A DNA stretch of 5,146 bases from Chthoniobacterales bacterium (GTDB taxonomy: Bacteria; Verrucomicrobiota; Verrucomicrobiia; Chthoniobacterales; JACTMZ01): assembly GCA_017853515.1 (NCBI GenBank), contig JAFMJK010000162.1, positions 1-5,146 of the forward strand. The letters run 5' to 3'. The notes under the pieces were generated by a model that was not told where the DNA came from, searched no databases, and worked only from the letters and a program-made list of their open reading frames with translations. Positions 1-5,146 of the stretch are shown piece by piece (positions within the stretch are counted from its first letter, which is position 1; each line of letters begins with the position of its first letter). The position numbers and the translations under genes are program-made.

Positions 1-1125
1 AACCAACTGGAACTCGCCCAGCGCCAAGGCGATTTCGCCAAAGCCAGCGAACTGCAATACGGAAAAATTCCCGAACTCGCGGCCAATCTCGAGACCCACA
101 ACAAGAACCTGGCCAAGGAGGGCGGGGGACAACTCCTGCGCGAGGAAGTGACCGAGGACGATGTGGCCAAAGTCGTTTCCACCTGGACCGGCATTCCCGT
201 GACCCGCCTGCAGGAAGGCGAGCGGCAAAAGCTGGTCAAAATGGAGGAGCGCCTCATGGAGCGGGTGGTCGGACAAGCCCAAGCCATCAAGTCCGTCTCC
301 AATGCGGTGCGCCGCGCGCGCGCCGGATTGCAGGACGAAAACCGTCCGATCGGCTCATTCATGTTCCTCGGACCCACCGGCGTGGGCAAAACCGAGCTGT
401 GCAAGGCGTTGGCCGAATTCCTCTTCGACAACGAGCAGGCCATCGTGCGTCTCGACATGAGCGAATACATGGAAAAGCACACCGTGGCCCGACTCATCGG
501 AGCACCTCCGGGCTATGTCGGATACGACGAGGGCGGACAACTCACCGAGGCGGTCCGGCGCCATCCGTATTCGGTCGTGCTTTTCGACGAAGTGGAAAAA
601 GCGCATGGCGACGTTTTCAATGTCCTCCTCCAGGTTCTCGACGACGGGCGCATCACCGACGGCCAGGGCCGCACGGTCGATTTCAAAAACACGGTCATCA
701 TCATGACCTCCAACATCGGCAGCCAGTTCATCATGGAGGATCTGCCGGTCGACGAGCGCAACCGCCGCGTCATGGAAGCGCTGCGCGGACACTTCCGCCC
801 CGAGTTCCTCAACCGTATCGACGAGACGATCATCTTCGACCGGCTCACGGACAAAGAGATCACCAGCATCGTCGACATCCAGCTAAAGCGTTTGCTCAAG
901 CGCTTGGACCAGCAGAACATCCGGCTCGAACTGACCGACAAAGCGAAGAAGTTCCTGGCCAAGGAAGGGTACGATCCCGCTTACGGCGCGCGCCCGCTCA
1001 AGCGCGTCATCCAGCAGCAGATCCTCAATCCGCTCAGCGTGGCCATCCTCGACGGAGAGTTCGGCGAGGGAGACAAAATCGTCGCCGAAGTGGAGAAAGA
1101 CCGCCTCGAGTTCCGCAAGAAATAG
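1..1125 (+). CDS. clpB: ATP-dependent chaperone ClpB, C-terminal part (5' end outside window)
   Basis: Cytoplasmic Hsp100 disaggregase that threads aggregated proteins through a hexameric pore, working with DnaK/DnaJ/GrpE. The frame is open from base 1, so only the last 374 codons are here, against roughly 860 residues for the family. Numbering from base 1: residues 1-45 are the end of the coiled-coil middle domain (GDFAKASELQYGKIPEL). The second AAA+ domain follows, with TWTGIPV near 57, Walker A GPTGVGKT at 124-131, the pore loop GYVG with Tyr172, Walker B VVLFDE with Asp196/Glu197, sensor 1 TSN with Asn238, arginine finger FLNRIDE with Arg272, and sensor 2 GARPLKR with Arg331. The C-terminal small domain ends normally in FRKK and TAG. 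ClpC and ClpA are less likely because of the middle-domain end and the C-terminus. All catalytic elements of this half are intact. Its stop directly abuts that of the convergent pyc gene. Confidence 0.97.
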   Translation, partial: NQLELAQRQGDFAKASELQYGKIPELAANLETHNKNLAKEGGGQLLREEVTEDDVAKVVSTWTGIPVTRLQEGERQKLVKMEERLMERVVGQAQAIKSVSNAVRRARAGLQDENRPIGSFMFLGPTGVGKTELCKALAEFLFDNEQAIVRLDMSEYMEKHTVARLIGAPPGYVGYDEGGQLTEAVRRHPYSVVLFDEVEKAHGDVFNVLLQVLDDGRITDGQGRTVDFKNTVIIMTSNIGSQFIMEDLPVDERNRRVMEALRGHFRPEFLNRIDETIIFDRLTDKEITSIVDIQLKRLLKRLDQQNIRLELTDKAKKFLAKEGYDPAYGARPLKRVIQQQILNPLSVAILDGEFGEGDKIVAEVEKDRLEFRKK

Positions 1126-4100
1126 CTACTCCCGCATCTTGAGCAGGAGGTCGCCGGCGTCGACGGCATCGCCTGCCGCGACGAAGAGTTCCACGATCGT
1201 GCCGTCGCAGGGCGCGTAGATCGTGGTCTGCATCTTCATCGCCTCCATGGTGAGGATTTTGTCGCCTTTCGCCACCTTGGCGCCGTTGCCGTGGTCGAGA
1301 TTGGTCACCATGCCGGGAATGGGCGCGCCGATTTCGAGCGGCTTGGCTGGATCGGCTTTGCGGCGGACTTTTTGCGTGGTCTGCAGCGATTTGTCCGTGA
1401 TGGTCACCTCGCGCGGCATGCCGTTGAGTTCGAAAAAAACAACGCGGTGCCCGTCTTTGTCCGGCAGGCCGATATTGATCAGCTTGATGAAAAGTGTTTT
1501 GCCCTGCTCGATTTCCACGGCGACCTCCTGGCCCGGCTTGAGCCCGTAGAAAAAGGCCGGGGTGGGCAACACGCTGACGTCGCCGTATTCGCGCGCGAAC
1601 TTGGTGAATGCGGCGAATACATCCGGATACATCAGGTGGCTGTAGAGTTCGTCCTCGTCCGGCGCGTGCTTGAGTTTCGCGGCCAGTTCTTTCCGCACCG
1701 CCGGGAGGCTGACCTTGGCTGCCCGGGCCGGCTTCGACTTTGTTTTGCCCAGCACGGCCTTGACCACGTCTTTCGGCCATCCGCCCAGCGGTTCGCCGAG
1801 TCCGCCGGCCAGCATGTCTTTGACCGATTCGGGGAACGGCGTGCCCGGCGGGAGGTTGGGCACGTCGGCCGGCTTGATGCCGCGGGTGAAAAGGAACAGC
1901 GCCATGTCGCCCACGACTTTGCTGGAGGGTGTGACCTTGACGATATCGCCGAACAGCCGGTTGACCTCGGCGTAGCAGCGCGCGATCTCCGGCCAGCGGT
2001 GGCCGAGTCCCATCGAGGCTGCCTGCTCTTTGAGGTTCGTGAATTGTCCGCCCGGCATCTCGTGCAGATAGACCTCGGCGCTTCCCGTGCGCGGTGAGGT
2101 GTCGAAGGGCGCGTAGAACGTGCGGACCTGCTCCCAGTAGTCGGCAAATTCATTGAGCGCGTCGAGGTCGAGCCCGCTGGCGTGCGGGGTGCTCTGCAGC
2201 GCGGCGACGAGGCTGTTCAAGTTCGGCTGCGAGGTGGCTCCGGACATCGAGCTGACGGCCGCATCCACGATGTCGGCCCCGGACTCGATCGCGGCGAGCA
2301 CGGATGCGGCGTTCACGCCGCTGGTGTCGTGCGTGTGGAAATGGAGCGGCAGGTCGGTCTCGGCGCGCAGGGCTTTGAGCAGCGCGCGGGCCGCGAACGG
2401 GCGGCAGAGACCGGCCATGTCTTTGATCGCGATGAAGTGCGCGCCCATTCTCTCCAGTTCCTTGGCCAGCTTGATGTAGTATTTGAGCGAATATTTGGTG
2501 CGCTTCGGATCGAGAATGTCCCCGGTGTAGCAAATGGTGCCCTCGCACACGGCTCTGGTCTCGCGGACCGCTTCCATCGCCGCGCGCATATTGGAGAGGT
2601 CGTTGAGCGAGTCGAAAACCCGGAAGATGTCCATCCCGCTCTCGGCGGCGTGGCGGACAAAACCGGCGACGACATCGGGCGGATAGTTCGAGTAGCCCAC
2701 GGCGTTCGAGCCGCGGAAAAGCATCTGGAAGCAGATGTTGGGAACTTTCTCGCGCAGGGCGCGCAGACGCTCCCACGGATCTTCGCGCAGGAAACGCATG
2801 GCCGCATCGAACGTCGCGCCGCCCCACATCTCGAGGCTGAAAAGTTGCGGGGTGCGGCGGGCCACGGCGTCGGCCACGAGCAGCATGTCGTGCGTGCGCA
2901 CGCGGGTGGCGAGCAGCGACTGGTGCGCGTCGCGGAAGGTCGTGTCGGTGAAAAGCGCCCGTTTCTGCTTCCGGGTCCACTCGGCGAATTTCTCCGGTCC
3001 GAGTTTGAGCAGTTGCTGGCGCGTTCCCGCGGGCGGATCGATGCGCAGGTCCACCTTGGGCAGCGGGGCGGGCGCCAACCGGGAGGCGGGCTGGTATCCC
3101 TTCGCCTCGGTGTTTCCGTTCACCGTCACGTCCGCCAGGAAATGCATCAACTTCGTCGCGCGGTCGCGCCGCGGCTTGAATTCGAAGAGCGCCGGGGTTT
3201 TGTCGATGAATGTTGTCGTCGCATCGCCCGAGCGGAAGACGGGGTTCGTCACCACATTCTCGAGGAACGGCATGTTCGTCTTCACGCCGCGGATGCGGAA
3301 TTCGCGCAGGGCGCGGTGCATGCGATCGAGGGCCGTGGGGAAAGTGCGGCCGGATGCGGTGATCTTGACCAGCAGCGAATCGTAGAACGGCGTGATCGTG
3401 CTGCCTGTCGTTCCCATCCCCGAATCCAGACGCACGCCGAAGCCGGCGGAACTGCGGTAAGTGACGATCTTGCCGTAGTTCGGCGTGAAATTGTTGGCCG
3501 GGTCCTCGGTGGTGACCCGGCATTGCACGGCGAAACCGTTGCGCGGCACCGCGTCCTGCGCGGGCAGGGCGAGCTCGGGTCCGTGCAGGTGCGCGCCCGC
3601 GGCGACGAGGATCTGCGCCCCGACGAGGTCGATGCCGGTGATTTGCTCGGTCACGGTGTGCTCGACTTGGATGCGCGGGTTCATCTCGATGAAGAACCAC
3701 TCGTGGCGGTCGTAGTCGTAGAGGAACTCCACGGTTCCGGCGTTGTTGTAACCGATACCCCTGGCGATTTTCACCGCGGCTTCGCAAAGTTCGGTGCGGA
3801 CTTTGTCCGGCAGGTTGATCGAGGGTGCGACTTCCACCACTTTCTGGTGCCGGCGCTGCACCGAGCAATCGCGCTCGTGCAGATGGAGCACGCCGCCATG
3901 CGAATCTCCGAGAATCTGCACCTCGATGTGCTTGGCGCGCGGGATGTATTTCTCGAGGAAAACGGCGGGATTGCCGAAGGCGCGCCCGGCCTCGTTGCGC
4001 GCTTCGTCGAGCAGCGGTGCGAGATCGCTTTCCTTGCGCACGACGCGCATGCCCCGTCCGCCGCCGCCGAAGGCCGCTTTGATGATGAGAGGGAAGCCGA

Positions 4101-4602
4101 TCTTCTTGGCCACGCGCAAAGCCTCGGAGCGTTCGCTCACCGGTTCCTCCGTTCCGGGCAGCACGGGCACGTTGAGTTTGATGGCCACTGCCCGCGCCGC
4201 CGTTTTGTCGCCCATCATCTCGAGCAGTTCGGGCCGCGGACCGACAAACGTGATCCCGGCTTCTTGGCACGCCCGGGCAAATTGCGCGTTTTCCGAAAGG
4301 AATCCGTAGCCCGGATGGATCATGTCCACCCCGCGGTCGCGGGCCAGGCCGACAATGCTCTGGATATCAAGATAGGCGCCGACCGGACCTTTGCCGCGTC
4401 CGACGACATAAGCTTCGTCCGCTTTGAAGCGGTGGATGGAGAAGCGGTCTTCCTCCGCGTAGATCGCGACAGTGCGCATGCCGAGTTCGGTCGCGGCGCG
4501 GAAGGCGCGGATGGCGATCTCGCTTCGATTGGCCGCCAGCAGCTTTTTGCCCGTCATATCGATGGCGGGTTGCTCTTTTTTCTGGCCGGCGCGGGAGGAC
4601 AT
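1126..4602 (-). CDS. pyc: Pyruvate carboxylase, single-chain, biotin-dependent (complete)
   Basis: Makes oxaloacetate from pyruvate, bicarbonate and ATP in the cytoplasm (anaplerosis, gluconeogenesis). At 1158 residues it matches the usual 1150 or so of the alpha4 enzyme. Domains in order: biotin carboxylase (about 17-470) with ANRSEIAIR, glycine loop GGGGRGMR (179-186), ERDCSVQRRHQK with Lys254, Glu292, Glu306, Arg310 and Arg362; carboxyltransferase (about 545-830) with FRDAHQS (metal ligand Asp558), LFRGSN (Arg630), IKDMAGL (carbamylated-lysine position Lys727) and HFHTHD (His756, His758); KVTPSSK with catalytic Thr891; biotin carrier domain with EAMKM, biotin Lys1123 (bases 1234-1236). Carboxyltransferase residues sit at a constant +9 from the Rhizobium etli numbering as I remember it. 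Start: ATG at 4602 has AGGA just upstream, and codons from there have coding-like C/G third positions. ATG at 4557 would match the N-terminus of other family members. TTG at 4626 lies in atypical codons and is unlikely. Confidence 0.96.
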   Translation of the reverse strand: MSSRAGQKKEQPAIDMTGKKLLAANRSEIAIRAFRAATELGMRTVAIYAEEDRFSIHRFKADEAYVVGRGKGPVGAYLDIQSIVGLARDRGVDMIHPGYGFLSENAQFARACQEAGITFVGPRPELLEMMGDKTAARAVAIKLNVPVLPGTEEPVSERSEALRVAKKIGFPLIIKAAFGGGGRGMRVVRKESDLAPLLDEARNEAGRAFGNPAVFLEKYIPRAKHIEVQILGDSHGGVLHLHERDCSVQRRHQKVVEVAPSINLPDKVRTELCEAAVKIARGIGYNNAGTVEFLYDYDRHEWFFIEMNPRIQVEHTVTEQITGIDLVGAQILVAAGAHLHGPELALPAQDAVPRNGFAVQCRVTTEDPANNFTPNYGKIVTYRSSAGFGVRLDSGMGTTGSTITPFYDSLLVKITASGRTFPTALDRMHRALREFRIRGVKTNMPFLENVVTNPVFRSGDATTTFIDKTPALFEFKPRRDRATKLMHFLADVTVNGNTEAKGYQPASRLAPAPLPKVDLRIDPPAGTRQQLLKLGPEKFAEWTRKQKRALFTDTTFRDAHQSLLATRVRTHDMLLVADAVARRTPQLFSLEMWGGATFDAAMRFLREDPWERLRALREKVPNICFQMLFRGSNAVGYSNYPPDVVAGFVRHAAESGMDIFRVFDSLNDLSNMRAAMEAVRETRAVCEGTICYTGDILDPKRTKYSLKYYIKLAKELERMGAHFIAIKDMAGLCRPFAARALLKALRAETDLPLHFHTHDTSGVNAASVLAAIESGADIVDAAVSSMSGATSQPNLNSLVAALQSTPHASGLDLDALNEFADYWEQVRTFYAPFDTSPRTGSAEVYLHEMPGGQFTNLKEQAASMGLGHRWPEIARCYAEVNRLFGDIVKVTPSSKVVGDMALFLFTRGIKPADVPNLPPGTPFPESVKDMLAGGLGEPLGGWPKDVVKAVLGKTKSKPARAAKVSLPAVRKELAAKLKHAPDEDELYSHLMYPDVFAAFTKFAREYGDVSVLPTPAFFYGLKPGQEVAVEIEQGKTLFIKLINIGLPDKDGHRVVFFELNGMPREVTITDKSLQTTQKVRRKADPAKPLEIGAPIPGMVTNLDHGNGAKVAKGDKILTMEAMKMQTTIYAPCDGTIVELFVAAGDAVDAGDLLLKMRE

Positions 4603-4610
4603 GATCCTGT

Positions 4611-4640
4611 TTTCTAATCGAAGCAAGTGCCCGATGGCAA
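4611..4640 (-). promoter_or_regulatory. Candidate sigma70-type promoter for pyc
   Basis: Read on the minus strand, TTGCCA (bases 4635-4640, 5 of 6 matches to TTGACA) is followed after 18 bases by TAGAAA (4611-4616, 4 of 6 matches to TATAAT). Transcription would start about 4602-4606, at or a few bases before the ATG at 4602. If the ATG at 4557 is used instead, the leader would be about 47 bases and would lack a clear ribosome binding site. The -10 box is imperfect and the promoter consensus of the host is unknown, so this is a pattern match only. Confidence 0.35.
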
Positions 4641-4646
4641 TCGCTT
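4621..4646. repeat. Imperfect inverted repeat, operator-like dyad
   Basis: AAGCAAGTGCC (4621-4631) faces GGCAATCGCTT (4636-4646) around the four bases CGAT. Nine of eleven positions are complementary; the mismatches are 4627/4640 and 4625/4642. It covers the candidate -35 box of pyc and most of its spacer, where a repressor could bind. In a 93-base GC-rich gap an imperfect dyad of this size can arise by chance. Confidence 0.4.
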
Positions 4647-4664
4647 GTGGGCTGGATCGCTTGT
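4640..4664. repeat. 9-base direct repeat ATCGCTTGT, two copies
   Basis: ATCGCTTGT occurs at 4640-4648 and again at 4656-4664, a period of 16 bases (about one and a half helical turns). The first copy overlaps the right arm of the dyad at 4621-4646, and the second overlaps the candidate -35 box TTGTCG of the rightward gene. The repeat itself is certain; a role as a tandem protein-binding site is inference. Confidence 0.45.
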
Positions 4665-4689
4665 CGCCCGGTGCCGCGGGCGTTTAAAT
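4661..4689 (+). promoter_or_regulatory. Candidate promoter giving a leaderless mRNA for the rightward gene
   Basis: TTGTCG (4661-4666, 4 of 6 matches to TTGACA) and TTAAAT (4684-4689, 4 of 6 matches to TATAAT) are separated by the ideal 17 bases. TTTAAATA at 4683-4690 is the only AT-only stretch longer than a few bases in this part of the gap. Transcription starting seven bases after the -10 box would fall on base 4696, the A of the ATG, so the mRNA would be leaderless. This agrees with the lack of a well-spaced Shine-Dalgarno sequence; AGGG at 4690-4693 is only two bases from the ATG. Confidence 0.4.
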
Positions 4690-4695
4690 AGGGTG

Positions 4696-5146
4696 ATGCG
4701 CCATCTTTTGGTTTTTCTGGTCATCGCGGCTCTCCTCGCGGGCGGCTATTTCCTGCTGGTGCCGCAAACTTCCCAGTTGGAAGGGCGCGTGGTTCTCCGC
4801 GGTTTGGATGATCAGGAGACTCTGGGTGCGGGCGCCAAGGTGGGCTACTATCCACCGGGAGTGATCGATGAGGCTCTGAGGCGGTGGATGCGCGCTTACG
4901 AAGAGAATCGTTCCCGGCACCGCCTCGAAGTGCAGGCCGCCAGGCGTCTTTGGGAGCAAATGGCCAAACGTCGCGACGAAGCGGCCGGCATCCTGCGGGC
5001 GGCCGAGCAGGCCAACTCCGCCGATCTCGACATCTGCCGCGCCCGGCACCGCGAGGCCGTGGCCGATGCCGAGGACGCCCTGCATCGCGTAGAGCAAATG
5101 GATGCCGGTTTGGACGAGACGACGGACCCGGTCCGCTTCGTCGCCG
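4696..5146 (+). CDS. Unrecognised membrane-anchored coiled-coil protein, N-terminal part (3' end outside window)
   Basis: I do not recognise the family. The frame stays open from ATG 4696 to the window edge (150 codons). Residues 4-22 (LLVFLVIAALLAGGYFLLV) form one hydrophobic segment after a short basic start, typical of a signal anchor with the rest outside the cytoplasm; there is no lipobox cysteine and no clear signal peptidase site. Residues 28-52 (LEGRVVLRG, then GAGAKVGYY) look like a short beta-rich module of the kind seen at the start of some anchored extracytoplasmic proteins. Residues 56-138 are rich in Ala, Arg, Glu and Gln with no proline, predicting a long helix or coiled coil. 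The earlier in-frame GTG or TTG codons (4627, 4645, 4693) would only add non-hydrophobic sequence before the anchor. Codon endings are GC-rich, as in the neighbours. It is divergent from pyc, 93 bases apart. A role in envelope structure or scaffolding is possible but unsupported. Confidence 0.75.
   Translation, partial: MRHLLVFLVIAALLAGGYFLLVPQTSQLEGRVVLRGLDDQETLGAGAKVGYYPPGVIDEALRRWMRAYEENRSRHRLEVQAARRLWEQMAKRRDEAAGILRAAEQANSADLDICRARHREAVADAEDALHRVEQMDAGLDETTDPVRFVA

Noticed and set aside
399..1142. A 247-codon + strand frame inside clpB, and shorter frames on both strands
   Set aside because: All overlap the conserved AAA+ motifs of clpB in another frame and have Arg/His/Pro-rich translations without motifs.
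1126..1180. Possible terminator hairpin near the clpB/pyc junction (GCCG...CGGC around GTCGAC)
   Set aside because: The arms are only four bases long, no T-run follows in either direction, and the bases encode the conserved biotin carrier domain.
2150..4270. A 706-codon open frame on the minus strand, overlapping pyc in another frame
   Set aside because: The predicted protein is extremely rich in Arg, Pro, Ala and His, as expected of an out-of-frame reading of a GC-rich gene, and pyc itself is complete and well conserved in its own frame.
4570..4584. AAAAAAG near the start of pyc (minus strand), resembling a -1 frameshift heptamer
   Set aside because: In the pyc frame the bases fall as AAA AAA GAG, the wrong phase for A AAA AAG slippage, and the frame continues normally with intact domains.
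2182..4617. An 811-codon open frame on the + strand, antisense to pyc
   Set aside because: It lies in exact codon register with pyc, so its stops could only come from TTA, CTA or TCA codons in pyc, which are rare in a GC-rich gene. It ends at 4615-4617, exactly where the sequence upstream of pyc contains TTA on the other strand. Its protein is rich in His, Arg and Gly with no recognisable domain.
4666..4681. Small hairpin GCCCG-N6-CGGGC in the divergent gap
   Set aside because: A five-base GC stem is common by chance in such DNA, has no T-run, and would lie upstream of the predicted start of the rightward transcript, inside its promoter spacer.
4684..5097. A 137-codon open frame on the minus strand opposite the rightward gene
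   Set aside because: No domain, membrane segment or plausible start context is visible. The + strand frame has an N-terminal anchor, regular helix composition and GC-rich third positions, so this is its antisense shadow.

Overview
The window is GC-rich, densely coding bacterial chromosome with three protein genes and no sign of mobile DNA, CRISPR or RNA genes. Codons end mostly in G or C. ClpB plus a single-chain biotin-dependent pyruvate carboxylase, next to an anchored coiled-coil protein of no familiar family, would fit Verrucomicrobiota or a related group, but this taxonomic guess is weak and rests on general resemblance only.

Layout. Positions 1-1125 (+) hold the C-terminal 374 codons of the disaggregase ClpB. 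Positions 1126-4602 (-) hold a complete pyruvate carboxylase (pyc) of about 1158 residues, convergent with clpB. The two stop codons touch with no intergenic base (TAG then CTA, a TAGCTA palindrome). Positions 4603-4695 are a 93-base divergent control region. Positions 4696-5146 (+) hold the start of an unrecognised gene for a membrane-anchored protein with a long charged helix; it runs off the window.

Function. ClpB rescues aggregated proteins with DnaK. Pyruvate carboxylase makes oxaloacetate from pyruvate and bicarbonate, refilling the TCA cycle and feeding gluconeogenesis. Its key residues in the biotin carboxylase, carboxyltransferase and biotin carrier domains are all present, so it should be active. 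Nothing links the three genes functionally; they lie in three separate transcription units.

The main interest lies in the small divergent region. Candidate promoters on both strands place the transcription starts almost on the ATGs, suggesting leaderless or nearly leaderless mRNAs. An imperfect dyad overlaps the pyc candidate promoter, and a 9-base direct repeat with a 16-base period lies between the two genes. I see no convincing new biological system here; the rest is ordinary core genome.
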